From Ardenticatenales bacterium (GTDB lineage: Bacteria > Chloroflexota > Anaerolineae > Ardenticatenales > Ardenticatenaceae), in assembly GCA_020634795.1 (NCBI GenBank), contig JACKAZ010000005.1, positions 246,975-310,974 on the forward strand: a DNA stretch of 64,000 nt. Reading direction: 5' to 3'. The first letter of the stretch is position 1; every line of letters begins with the position of its first letter. The notes beneath the pieces were generated by a model. That model worked only from the letters and a program-made list of their open reading frames with translations. It did no database searches and had not been told where the DNA came from. This document shows, piece after piece, positions 1 to 8,186 of the stretch. A program made the translations under genes and the position numbers.

Positions 1-246
1 GATCTGGTGACGACGGGCGGTACGAAGGTGAAGGGGGCCGAGCCGCTGCGCCACGCTGGACTGACCGTGAACGACATTGTGGTGCTCATCGACCGGAGCG
101 GCGGTGGCGCGGCAACGGAATTGGCGACGCATGGCATGGCGCTGCACGCCGTCCTGACGATGGAAGCGATGATCGACCACCTTGCCACACAGGACCTCAT
201 CAGCGCCGAGCAGCGCAAGACGGTGGCGCGCTATCTGGCGGGATAG
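1..246 (+). CDS. pyrE: Orotate phosphoribosyltransferase, C-terminal fragment
   Basis: The reading frame is open from the first base and ends with TAG at 244-246; the 5' part lies outside the window. The visible 81 residues begin DLVTTGGTK, the conserved PRPP-binding loop of orotate phosphoribosyltransferases (usually VxDVxTTGxS/T). They continue with GLTVNDIVVLIDRSGGG, typical of the strand after the loop in PyrE and in the PyrE half of UMP synthases. The enzyme joins orotate and PRPP to make OMP in pyrimidine synthesis, in the cytoplasm. Whether this is a stand-alone PyrE or the C-terminal half of a PyrF-PyrE fusion cannot be told from the fragment. The family call is secure. Confidence 0.85.
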   Translation, partial: DLVTTGGTKVKGAEPLRHAGLTVNDIVVLIDRSGGGAATELATHGMALHAVLTMEAMIDHLATQDLISAEQRKTVARYLAG

Positions 247-462
247 TTGGGGGAGAGCGCGAAAGAGAGGAGCGTTGCTACTTCGTTGTGATGCGCCTTG
301 CATCCTGTGAACCGCGAATCGGACGTCGTCCCTCCGATTCGCGGTTCGTTTTGGGTAGGGTGCGCGTGGCGTCTGCGTAGGGAGTCGGTCAGCTTTTGGT
401 CAGGCTTTTGGTCGGTTGATCGGGTATGATATGCGTATGGGATTGAGTTGAAGGGATTGATC

Positions 463-1846
463 ATGAGACCAAAAAGAGTCGAACGCTTTTCTGACCGAGG
501 CCCCCGTCGATGGCTGACGATTCGACGCTGCCTTGGGCTGACGACGTTGCTGTTGGTTCTCGTTTCTTGTGCCACGATTGAGCGGCTGAGCGTGGCCACC
601 TCTGCGCCGCCCGTCGCGTCGATGAATCGTGGCGTGCCGCACTTGGCAGGCCCCCGCTACGCGCCCCATCGCGCGACCTTTACCCTGCCATCCCCCGCGC
701 CGACTGCCACCCCTCGGCCTACCCGCACACCCTACCCTCCCACCGCCACCCCCTCCCGACCCGGTCGCGCCCTGACTGCCTATTTCCCCGATCTGGACAA
801 TCCAAGTTTTGAAGCCGAGCGTGAGTGCCAACCTCATCTTGCGATGGATCGACCCTATACGCCAGATGAGTTATATTTCGATGGAGCGGGTGACTTGCAA
901 CTGACCGGCTTCCTTGAACGGGGCCATAAAGGGTATCAGGAAGATGATCTGTTGATGCACTATACGATTACGGCGCGACGGGGCTGATGACGAACGAACG
1001 GGCTTTTGCCTCGGAGAAGTTCGTCTGCGCGGAGGCGTGCATCCCGCTTTTGAAGGCCACGCAGCCTGCCGATGGCGGCTGGGAACTGGTTACGGTGAGC
1101 CGCGATAGCCCGGTGGATCAAGGGATGTGGTTGGTCAACGAAACGTCGCGGATTTCTGTGAGTGCTGCGATGCCTGGCCCCTACGACATCGGCATTGAGC
1201 ATCTGAGCGGTGGCGTAAGTACGACCTATGGCATCCCCCCCTCAGAGAAGTACAGTGGTCCGACGATGGCACACTCCTCTTCTTACGAGGTCAACTCGCG
1301 CCCTACGGAGATTACGCCGGTGATGTCGTGCTTTATCACTGGCAGGATGGCACGCCAAAGTACAGCCCCCTCGAGAGGCAGATGGATGTAGCGCTTTTCG
1401 TTTCGCATGTGGCCTTCTCGCCGCAAGAGAAGCGGCTCCTCGTCCAGCAGAACCTCGGCGATTTAGAAGGAGAGACTGGGTCTCGGATGTCGTCGCAAAG
1501 CCTTCTCCTGTATGAAGTGATCGAGGGAAGGCCGCGACTGGTCGATGAGAAGAGATTTCCTGAAGAGACGCGCTTTTTGGGCGTGGGCTGGGACGAGGGG
1601 CAGCGGGCCTTTTACTACATCAGCGAGGATGAGCGCGGCGTCACCATCGTTTGGGCGAATCGAAACGGCTCAGTTCACCTACCCATCGCGCTATTCACCG
1701 ATGTTTACGACTATCCCTTTGTCGAAACTTATCTCTCCGACACCCTGTGGCGCTACGAGCGGGTACCGTTTGCCCTTTCGGATGATGGGATGCTCGCTTT
1801 CGCTCTCCATCAGAGTTTGTTCGTGCTCGACTGCGGGCGCGAGTGA
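463..1846 (+). pseudogene. Lipoprotein broken by two frameshifts (paralogue of next gene)
   Basis: ATG at 463 follows GAAGGGA. The start encodes a signal peptide with a LVSC lipobox, then a Pro/Thr-rich linker. The frame ends in a TGA at 985-987, but homology to the intact downstream gene continues in another frame from about 963 (YDYGATGLMTNERAF), then in a third frame from about 1250 (VQWSDDGTLLF) to the stop at 1846. Shared landmarks with the neighbour are GGGWxxV, WSDDGTLL, FSPxxKxLL and GWDxGQxAFYYxxEDxRG. Two frame changes within 300 bp, with homology kept throughout, suggest a recent pseudogene or sequencing errors. Function is unknown; residues resemble neither an enzyme nor a transporter I know. 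Confidence 0.7.
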
Positions 1847-1911
1847 ACGCCTCGCCGATCCGGTGGTCCGCGCGCCGTCTCGTCTCTTTGGGAAGAAAAG
1901 GGAGTTGAATC

Positions 1912-3264
1912 ATGGGGAAGCTTTTGAGCTATCTGTCTGCGGGCACGCCGAAGCGTAGCATAGCGCTGATCAGATTCATCATCATTCTATCTGGGTCGGC
2001 GTTGTTGCTGGGCTGCCGGTCGGATAGGTCGATCGTGGGGCTTCCTTCCCCCGTGCCCACCGAGACGGAACAGCCGACCCAACGTGCCTCGACCCTTTGG
2101 CCGACGGCCACCGCGCGTCGCCCCGTTCCACGTGCCACCCCATCGCCCCGCGCAACGGCGACCACAGCGTCGATGACGCTCAGCGACCTCTTTCCCGAAC
2201 TTGGCGAGCGTCCCGCCACCCACGCGCGACAATGTGAGGGGCCGGTACAGGTCATCAATTTCTCGAGCGAAGCTGATCGCTTCTTCTTCAATACGGACGG
2301 TGAGTTGGAAGTTGTAGGGTACAGCCGGATCGGGGTCTGGCCCGATCCGGTGGACAGGGCATACCGCCGTCAGATTTTCGACCCCGCGAGCGGCGCCCCG
2401 CTCGTGGCAGAGGGGTTGGAGCTAGCAGATGATGGCTGCACGGGCGACTGTCGGGCGGACCTATACGCTCTGCAACCGAATGGTGGCGGGTGGGCCGTAG
2501 TGGGCGTGGAAGAAGGGGAACCGTGGGATCGCGGGCTGTGGCTGGTCAGCGAGCGGGAAAGACGCTCGGTGAGCGCCGACATCCCCGGCCGTTACGTGAC
2601 AACTGTCGTCTATCCCAGCGGCACGCAGCGACAGCTCTACCACCTACCCCCGTTTACAACGATGCGCTGGTCCGACGACGGGACGCTCCTCATGCTTGTG
2701 GGAGAACTCTTCCCCTATCAGCGATTCGGCGTAGACGCGGTCGCCTACCGTTGGGTGGACGGCGAACCCCAGTACACCAAGATGGAAGAGAGAGTTGACG
2801 TACATTATTCATTGATCGCGTTTTCGCCCCGTGACAAACAACTGTTGCTCTACCGACAGCCGCCCGCCGATGAGGCTGACGGGCAGCCCGTCCCTGCCCG
2901 CTTGGAACTCTACGGGTTGGAGGATGGTATCCCACAGCAACTGGACAGCCGTACGCTCAATGAGGACCTCTCTATCATCGCGTTGGGCTGGGACGACGGA
3001 CAATCTGCCTTCTATTACGTCACCGAAGATCAGCGCGGCATCACGATGGTGCTGGCCCAAGGCCGCGCCACAGCCACGCTCCCCTTGAAAGTCCTCAACA
3101 GCGGTTTGCCCTTTGAAGAAAGGATCACCGGTGTTTCCCGCTTGCTCAGCGCCTACGAGAATATCACTTTTGCTTTCTCCAACGAAGGTGACCTCGCTTT
3201 TTGGCTTCGCCAAGATATTTACATGATGAAATGCGACTTTTCAGCACCGCGAAGCTTCCCCTAA
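1912..3264 (+). CDS. Predicted lipoprotein of unknown function (intact paralogue)
   Basis: The protein has 450 residues. ATG at 1912 is preceded by GGGAG. Residues 15-34 are hydrophobic and end in LLLGC, so Cys35 should be lipidated and the protein anchored outside the membrane. A Pro/Thr/Arg-rich linker (about 40-85) leads to a ~360-residue exported domain. This domain has repeated blocks such as RWSDDGTLLML, AFSPRDKQLLLY and GWDDGQSAFYYVTEDQRG, which look like blades of a TolB/WD-like propeller; this is inference, not a family match. It lies 65 bp after a frameshifted homologue, so the two arose by tandem duplication. I do not recognise a named family. Confidence 0.75.
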   Translation: MGKLLSYLSAGTPKRSIALIRFIIILSGSALLLGCRSDRSIVGLPSPVPTETEQPTQRASTLWPTATARRPVPRATPSPRATATTASMTLSDLFPELGERPATHARQCEGPVQVINFSSEADRFFFNTDGELEVVGYSRIGVWPDPVDRAYRRQIFDPASGAPLVAEGLELADDGCTGDCRADLYALQPNGGGWAVVGVEEGEPWDRGLWLVSERERRSVSADIPGRYVTTVVYPSGTQRQLYHLPPFTTMRWSDDGTLLMLVGELFPYQRFGVDAVAYRWVDGEPQYTKMEERVDVHYSLIAFSPRDKQLLLYRQPPADEADGQPVPARLELYGLEDGIPQQLDSRTLNEDLSIIALGWDDGQSAFYYVTEDQRGITMVLAQGRATATLPLKVLNSGLPFEERITGVSRLLSAYENITFAFSNEGDLAFWLRQDIYMMKCDFSAPRSFP

Positions 3265-3565
3265 TCTCGCGCTGCGTGTTCACGCGGCGATCGCGCAGCG
3301 GTCATAACCATTAGAGCCAACAGCGAGCCGCGTTCGTTCCACAAGAGCAGCCTTCCCAAACGATGCAACGGTATCAGGAGTATTGGAGTAGCCAGCGATA
3401 GGCTGTCACTCCGTTCTGCGTTCGGAGCTTGCCCTGAGCGAAAGCGCTCGCGCAGCGGTCCGAAGGACTAGGGTTCTGCGTTCTGCGTTAATCCACGCTC
3501 CCCTCGTCGCTCAATTCGTACTATAATCTGGCCCCTATTTAGACGAACCAAGAACGAGTGAAGCT
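3265..3565. other. Intergenic stretch with dispersed repeat and a -10 box
   Basis: About 300 bp without a gene. Positions 3421-3480 carry a dispersed element in inverse orientation (GAGCTTGCCCTGAGCGAAAG followed by TCCGAAGGACTAGGGTTCTGCG). Relatives lie at 5390-5430, 7822-7850, 16666-16694, 32526-32554, 32644-32672 and 34600-34660. A TATAAT at 3522-3527 is a plausible -10 for the gene at 3566; I see no good -35. Confidence 0.5.
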
Positions 3566-4363
3566 ATGAGCAGTAATAACAGCCGCCGCGATGCAGCGCT
3601 AAACCGAGTCACCCAGCAGGGTCGTCAAACCCAAGACGAACAGTTACTCAATCGCACCTCCGACGAGGCGCTTTTCACCCAAACCGACCCGTGGCGTGTG
3701 CTGCGCATCATGGGGGAATTCGTGGCAGGCTTTGACACGCTGGCGACGTTGGGTCCCGCCGTCTCGCTCTTTGGCTCGGCCCGCACCGCGCCCGACGACC
3801 CGATTTACCAAGCGGCGCGGGAAACCGCGCGGCTACTGGCCGCAGAGGGGTTGGCGATCATCACCGGCGGTGGGCCGGGCATTATGAAAGCGGGCAATCA
3901 GGGGGCGGTTGAGGGCGGCGGTCTCTCGGTGGGGTTGACGATCGAGCTGCCCTTCGAGCAACGTGGGAATGAATTCATCGACATCCCTGTCCATCATCAT
4001 TACTTCTTCGTTCGCAAGACGATGTTCGTGAAATATGCCGATGCCTTCGTCATCTTTCCGGGCGGATTCGGCACCTTGGACGAGCTGTTCGAGTCGATCA
4101 CCCTGGTACAGACGGGCAAAATCCACAAAATGCCGATCGTCCTCTACGATTCGTCCTTCTGGGGCGGCTTGATCGGTTGGCTGCGCGAAACGGTGTTGGC
4201 ACGGGGCAACATCAGCGAAGCCGACCTCGACCTGATGCGCATGGTCGATTCGCCCGAGGGGGTGAGGGAGGCGATTATCCAGGCACTACGCGAGAATGGG
4301 GAGTGGTCGGCGAAGGCGGAGCGTGCCCGCGAAGAAACGCGCCGCGTCTATCGTGCGGAGTAG
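3566..4363 (+). CDS. LOG-family Rossmann-fold protein (TIGR00730-like)
   Basis: The protein has 265 residues. The family signatures are intact: GGGPGIMKAGNQGA (101-114) and PGGFGTLDE (165-173), preceded by the R-K pair in FVRKTMF. These form the nucleotide-binding site and catalytic Arg/Glu of lysine-decarboxylase-like LOG proteins, which cleave nucleoside 5'-monophosphates to the base and ribose 5-phosphate. The N-terminal 45 residues are polar and extra to the core, as in many bacterial members. It lies alone, convergent with the flavoprotein at 4455. Its physiological substrate here is not known; a link to cytokinin is not implied. Confidence 0.88.
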   Translation: MSSNNSRRDAALNRVTQQGRQTQDEQLLNRTSDEALFTQTDPWRVLRIMGEFVAGFDTLATLGPAVSLFGSARTAPDDPIYQAARETARLLAAEGLAIITGGGPGIMKAGNQGAVEGGGLSVGLTIELPFEQRGNEFIDIPVHHHYFFVRKTMFVKYADAFVIFPGGFGTLDELFESITLVQTGKIHKMPIVLYDSSFWGGLIGWLRETVLARGNISEADLDLMRMVDSPEGVREAIIQALRENGEWSAKAERAREETRRVYRAE

Positions 4364-4454
4364 GGGGTCGTGGTGCGTGTTGTGTGTTGATCATTGCAGA
4401 ACAACGCCAGAACAAGGGGAGTTCAATGGCCCCCCCCAGCCCCCTAGCTCCCCC

Positions 4455-5357
4455 TCACTCGTGCTGGGCGATATAGGCCGAGACGGCCAGCGCCGCTTTG
4501 ATCCCCTCACCGATCGCAATCGGCACTTGCTCCCCGTAGGCGGTCGTGACATCGCCTGCCGCAAAAATCCCCGCGCGGCTTGTGGCGCAATCCGCGTCGA
4601 TCACGATGCGTCCCTCGTTGTTGCGTTCGACCAGCCCCGCCACGAGTTCGCTGTTGGCCAGCAGCCCCAGTTCCACGAAGACGCCGTCGACCTTGACCTC
4701 TCGTGTCACGCCGCTGGCATTTTGCAGCGTCATGCTCCGCAGGAACTCGTCCCCATCGAAGCGCGTCACCGACCAGCCGCGATAGATGTGGCTGTTGCCT
4801 CGTTCGGCCAGCCGCTCCAGCAGATGGGGGTTAAGCGCTTGTGGCTTGGGCGCGATCAGGTGGATGTTCGCCACCTGGCGGGAAAGCATCATCGCGGAGA
4901 GCAGCGCACGATCGTTGTTGCCGATCAGCGCCACGTCCCGCCCGCGGAACAGCGACCCGTGGCTCACCGAACTGAACGAAAGCCCTTTGAGTCGATAGGT
5001 ATCTTCGCCCGGCACGAACAAGCGCCGCGCCTTGGCGCCCGTGGAAATCAGCAAGCTCTGAGCTTCGAGGCTCCCGTGGGATTCCGTGGTGACCACGAAG
5101 TGACCTGCATCGCTCGCGACAATCTCGGTGACGCTGTCTTCCAAATGGATGTCGGGTGGCAGCTCGGCGGTGAAGGTGCGGACCAGTTGTGCCCCGTAGA
5201 CCGTGTCGACCGGTTCGATCCAATCGAGGGCAAAGCGCCAATTGATCTTGCCGCCCAGCGAGGGCGCGATCAGCTGCACCGATAGCCCCAGATGGGAGGC
5301 GTAGAGCGCGGCAGCGATGCCACTCGGCCCGGCCCCGATGATGAGTAGATCGAACAT
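4455..5357 (-). CDS. Thioredoxin-reductase-like flavoprotein lacking the CxxC
   Basis: ATG at 5357 follows AAGAGGAGCAACCAC, a strong ribosome site; an open frame further upstream runs into repeat DNA and is not used. The 300-residue protein starts LLIIGAGPSGIAAALYA, an FAD-binding Rossmann motif, and ends with GIFAAGDVT, the second FAD motif. Fold and length match thioredoxin reductase. The segment that should hold CxTC reads SSVSHG (129-134), so no redox disulfide is present. The second nucleotide motif is GNNDRA, weaker than GxGxxA. It may be a ferredoxin/flavodoxin-NADP reductase-like enzyme or a bacillithiol/YpdA-type relative. Substrate is unknown. Confidence 0.8.
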   Translation of the reverse strand: MFDLLIIGAGPSGIAAALYASHLGLSVQLIAPSLGGKINWRFALDWIEPVDTVYGAQLVRTFTAELPPDIHLEDSVTEIVASDAGHFVVTTESHGSLEAQSLLISTGAKARRLFVPGEDTYRLKGLSFSSVSHGSLFRGRDVALIGNNDRALLSAMMLSRQVANIHLIAPKPQALNPHLLERLAERGNSHIYRGWSVTRFDGDEFLRSMTLQNASGVTREVKVDGVFVELGLLANSELVAGLVERNNEGRIVIDADCATSRAGIFAAGDVTTAYGEQVPIAIGEGIKAALAVSAYIAQHE

Positions 5358-5929
5358 GTGGTTGCTCCTCTTAAGCGTTTGAACCCTAGTCCTTCGGACC
5401 GCTACGCGAACGACAAGCTCAGGGCAGGCTGTTGGAACACAAGGGTGTTCAAGGGCGAACGTGGGTTGTCTGATCGGTTGACCTGAACAGACAAGCGTGT
5501 GCGCCAAATACTAATAGATTTGGCCGATACGGGCAATGTGGGGACTGCCAGGCGGCGAGGGGCGAAGGGCGGCAAGGGGCGAATCAGCGAGAGGAGCGTG
5601 TGTCCGATTCGCGCATCGCGCTCTACGCACGAACTCGTCCAAAGAAACTGGTATCCCTTACGCCGCCGAGTCGATCTGTTTACGGTCGTGTTTCCATTCC
5701 GTTGTGCATGGTGCATGGTACCTCTTGTTCCATTATTCCACCGCGCCGCCATGCCCCACCGCGCCGTGAATCATCGCATTACGTTGGCGATACCCTGCCA
5801 CCTCAGCGCGGCAAATCATGGGAGAACTCTGCCTTACCCTCTCCCGATATGGGGCGCGGGTCGCGCCCAAGGCGCGGGGTGAGGGTACTCCAACGCTCAC
5901 TCGTACCGTTCCGCTTTGTCAGGCGATGC
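5358..5929. other. Intergenic stretch with repeat fragments
   Basis: About 570 bp without a convincing gene. It holds a copy of the TCCTTCGGACCGCTACGCGA...AAGCTCAGGGCAG element at 5390-5430, a GTGCATGGTGCATGGTACC heptamer repeat at 5703-5722, and an imperfect palindrome at about 5832-5887 (TACCCTCTCCC ... GGGTGAGGGTA). Several overlapping open frames cross it on the plus strand, but none has a ribosome site or a recognisable domain. Confidence 0.5.
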
Positions 5930-7144
5930 TCAGGCTGGCATCTCTTGCTTCTCCTCTCCACCAATCACCATCCACGGCTGATCGCGGTGCTGCGTGAGGA
6001 AGACGGTGACGGGGGTTCCCTCTCTGTCACTGTACAACCGCCGCCGAAAGCGTTCCGGCTCGACGGGGCTGCCCCGCTTTTTGACCGCGATCACCTTTGC
6101 ATGGCGCTCGCGCAGCATTTGGTTGAGCCGCTTCAGATTGAAGGGTGCATCGGCGAGGATCGGCCATCCACGGGCGAAGGGGGTCGGTCGCCACTCGTCA
6201 CTGGTCAGATAGGCGATCTGCGGGTCGATCTGCGAGGCGTCGAGCATTGGCACCAGCGCCGTCACCAACGAGGCGCGGATCAGGGCATCGTCCGGCTCCC
6301 AGAGCCAGTGGCGCGGCGCGCTGACGGCGGGCGCGTGGTGGGGCAGCGCTCGTTCGTCGATCGACCACCCCACCCCTTCGTGTAGCAATGTAGCCACCCG
6401 CTCTCCTTCGCCACGCAAATCGCCGAACCAGAGCACCGCTTCTTTCAACGCACCTGCCACACTGATCCATTCCACGCTGCAATGCGCTGGAATCTCCTCG
6501 TCAGCGATGCCCGGCATCGTCTTGATCGCCAGGTGGGGCAGCCGCTGCTGCAGATCGAGCAAGGTCGATAGCGGGGGCAGGCTTTCGGCCAGCGAAAAGA
6601 CGCGCTGTCCGTTGGGCCGTCGATCGGGGTCAATGAAAGCCGCACCGGCGTGACCCTCGACCGAGTAGCGTGTCCAATCCGCTTCCAACACTGACACGTG
6701 GCTGGCATGGGGGATGCGGCGCAGGTTGTGCTCGGCGAAGATCGCCCGCACAGGGTCAAGGTCGATCGCGAGTAATGCGTCGACCACCGCAGCGAGTGCT
6801 ATTGCATCGCCGCCGATGCCGCAGCCCAGGTCAGCGACGCGCGCAAACGGGGCGAAGCGTTGAGCGCGATAACGGGCGATCTCCAACCCACTGGCCTGTT
6901 GCAAGGCCTCTTCCGTGAAAAGCAACTTGTCGGCCAGCGCGCCAAACTTCGCCGAGGCACGGTGGCGCAGGCGCGCCTGATCCAGCAGGGCGGCGGCGGC
7001 TTCTTCGCTATATCGGGTGCGCAGATCGGCCAGCACGCCAAAGGTGGCCAGGCCATCCAGCGGCCGCTCTCGTAGCTCGGCCAACGCCTGAAACGCTTCG
7101 CCCTGCGTCAGCCAAAGGGCGAGGTCGGGGGTTAAGGGGCGCAT
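5930..7144 (-). CDS. SAM-dependent methyltransferase with THUMP-like domain
   Basis: The start MRPLTPDLALWL at 7144 is chosen because it fits the family N-terminus; a further upstream ATG at 7189 adds a Pro/Phe-rich lead with no ribosome site. The 404-residue protein has motif I VADLGCGIGG (103-112), which binds S-adenosylmethionine. A FIDPDRRPNGQR block (170-181) is distinctive for the class I methyltransferases with a C-terminal THUMP-like region (PF18096). The C-terminal LYSDREGTPVTVFLTQ fits that region. RNA is the presumed substrate by analogy with THUMP proteins; it is not proved. The gene stands alone on the minus strand. Confidence 0.8.
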   Translation of the reverse strand: MRPLTPDLALWLTQGEAFQALAELRERPLDGLATFGVLADLRTRYSEEAAAALLDQARLRHRASAKFGALADKLLFTEEALQQASGLEIARYRAQRFAPFARVADLGCGIGGDAIALAAVVDALLAIDLDPVRAIFAEHNLRRIPHASHVSVLEADWTRYSVEGHAGAAFIDPDRRPNGQRVFSLAESLPPLSTLLDLQQRLPHLAIKTMPGIADEEIPAHCSVEWISVAGALKEAVLWFGDLRGEGERVATLLHEGVGWSIDERALPHHAPAVSAPRHWLWEPDDALIRASLVTALVPMLDASQIDPQIAYLTSDEWRPTPFARGWPILADAPFNLKRLNQMLRERHAKVIAVKKRGSPVEPERFRRRLYSDREGTPVTVFLTQHRDQPWMVIGGEEKQEMPA

Positions 7145-7324
7145 GGGGGGCGGCCAGAAGAAGAAAGAGGAGAGAGGAAAGGGGGACATTGCAGCGTTGG
7201 CGCGCTGGAGCAGAGCGGTGAAACTCTGATCACCCTCTTTCCATTCTCGATTCTCCCTTCTCCACTCTTCGTGCCTCTACGCGGCAACGTTCCAGAAGAA
7301 AAGTCGATCATTCCTACCCCCTCC

Positions 7325-7364
7325 CTAAAACAGAAGGACGCAGCCGTGTTTGACCGCGCCCTTC
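7325..7364 (-). terminator. Rho-independent terminator of the 6S-like RNA
   Basis: On the minus strand GAAGG-G-CGC pairs with GCG-T-CCTTC (7333-7364) and is followed by TGTTTT. It lies just downstream of the 6S-like sequence and closes a transcript that contains no protein. Confidence 0.6.
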
Positions 7365-7377
7365 GTAATGCCGTAAG

Positions 7378-7545
7378 GCATGTCACACCTTCCGCTATGC
7401 CGTGCGTCAGATGAGTCGTCTACCCTGCGATGCAGGTGGGTGCCTACCCGGCAGTTTCCGCCTAAGCGTCCCCGCCTCATTGGAGATCGGCTCCCAGACT
7501 CGAAATGTGGGCGAGGCTCATAACAGAGCGTCACAAACATCGCCG
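7378..7545 (-). ncRNA. ssrS: 6S RNA candidate
   Basis: Read on the minus strand, this block follows the order of conserved segments in E. coli 6S RNA. GGGAGCCGAT aligns with the CTGAGCCGAT segment, and GGCGGAAACTGC with CCTTAAAACTGC. The apical hairpin CCTGC-ATC-GCAGG stands where the CACCTTG...AAGGG hairpin lies, and GACGCACGGCAT aligns with the closing GCGGCGGCAT. Ends can pair (ATGT with ACAT, CGCT with AGCG). A TATACT -10 box and a terminator frame it. 6S RNA binds the housekeeping RNA polymerase and mimics an open promoter. Exact ends are approximate, and the alignment was done by eye from memory. Confidence 0.65.
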
Positions 7546-7558
7546 AAGATGTGCAGAT

Positions 7559-7564
7559 AGTATA
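7559..7564 (-). promoter_or_regulatory. -10 box (TATACT) of the 6S-like RNA
   Basis: TATACT on the minus strand lies 7 bp before the likely start of the 6S-like transcript. No clear -35 is visible, because the upstream DNA is already the repeat array. Confidence 0.4.
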
Positions 7565-7565
7565 G

Positions 7566-7963
7566 CATGATCAGAGAGAAACGCAGAAGCGATAGGTTCG
7601 ATTCTGGACAAGGGGGCGGAAGCGGTTGTTGCTGACTGCTCAGCCGTCGGTGAACGCAGAACACGGAAGCGATAGGTTCGTTTTTGGGGCGGGCGGCTGA
7701 AGGGGTTGTTGCTTTTTGTGCAGGCGTCGGTGAACGCAGAACGGAGAAGCGATAGGTTCGTTATTGGGGCGGGCGGCTGAAGGGGTTGTTGCTTTTTGTC
7801 CAGGCGTCGGTGAACGCAGAACCCTTCGCTTTCGCTCAGGGCAAGCTCCGAACGCAGAACGGAAAACGCAGAACGCAGAACACGGAAGCGATAGGTGCGA
7901 TTCTGGACAAGGGGGCCGAAGCGGTTGTTGCTGGCTGCTCAGCCGTCGGTGAACGCAGAGCAA
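7566..7963. repeat. Array of ~81-bp units (array A)
   Basis: Five units, each about 81-82 bp, start with GAACGCAGAAC(AC)GGAAGCG and contain ATTCTGGACAAGGGGGC, then AAGCGGTTGTTGCTGGCTGC and a CAGCCGTCGGT end. The fourth unit carries an inserted 29-bp element CCCTTCGCTTTCGCTCAGGG...CCG (7822-7850). The units differ from each other by 5-20%, and internal parts are swapped. The same family appears at 14079-14325, 16325-16943, 32277-32700, 44099-44240 and 45060-45360. Confidence 0.85.
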
Positions 7964-7966
7964 CCC

Positions 7967-8095
7967 AAAACTCATTAAACTCACTATACTCATTAAACTC
8001 ATTAAACTCATTAAACTCATTAAACTCACAAAACTCATAAAACTCATAAAACTCACAAAACTCATAAAACTCACAAAACTCACAAAACTCACAAA
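7967..8095. repeat. 9-bp-period tract (A)
   Basis: Fourteen or so copies of AACTCATTA/AACTCACAA/AACTCATAA run without interruption directly after the last 81-bp unit. The first copies are of the ATTA type and the later ones alternate CATAA and CACAA. On the minus strand the tract is open in more than one frame, giving tripeptide repeats such as MSF-VSF-MSL. The same tract caps every array in this window. Confidence 0.85.
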
Positions 8096-8186
8096 ATCGA
8101 CAGCGTTGCAGCACTATCGCAAAAGCGTAGGGAAGTCGTAGGGCAGCCGTTGTGTACGAATGACGTAAAGGGGTTATACTGCAGTT

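Noticed and set aside
960..1260. Programmed frameshifting in the first lipoprotein
   Set aside because: No slippery heptamer with a stimulatory structure was seen, two shifts would be needed, and the intact paralogue is encoded in one frame.
7586..7606. tRNA-like T-loop sequence GGTTCGATTCTGG in the repeat units
   Set aside because: No acceptor stem, no anticodon arm, and no conserved D-loop around it. The similarity is limited to about ten bases.
7640..8092. Protein of MSFVSFMSF type from the period-9 tract
   Set aside because: It has no ribosome site, overlaps tandem repeats fully, and equivalent frames are open in more than one reading phase.
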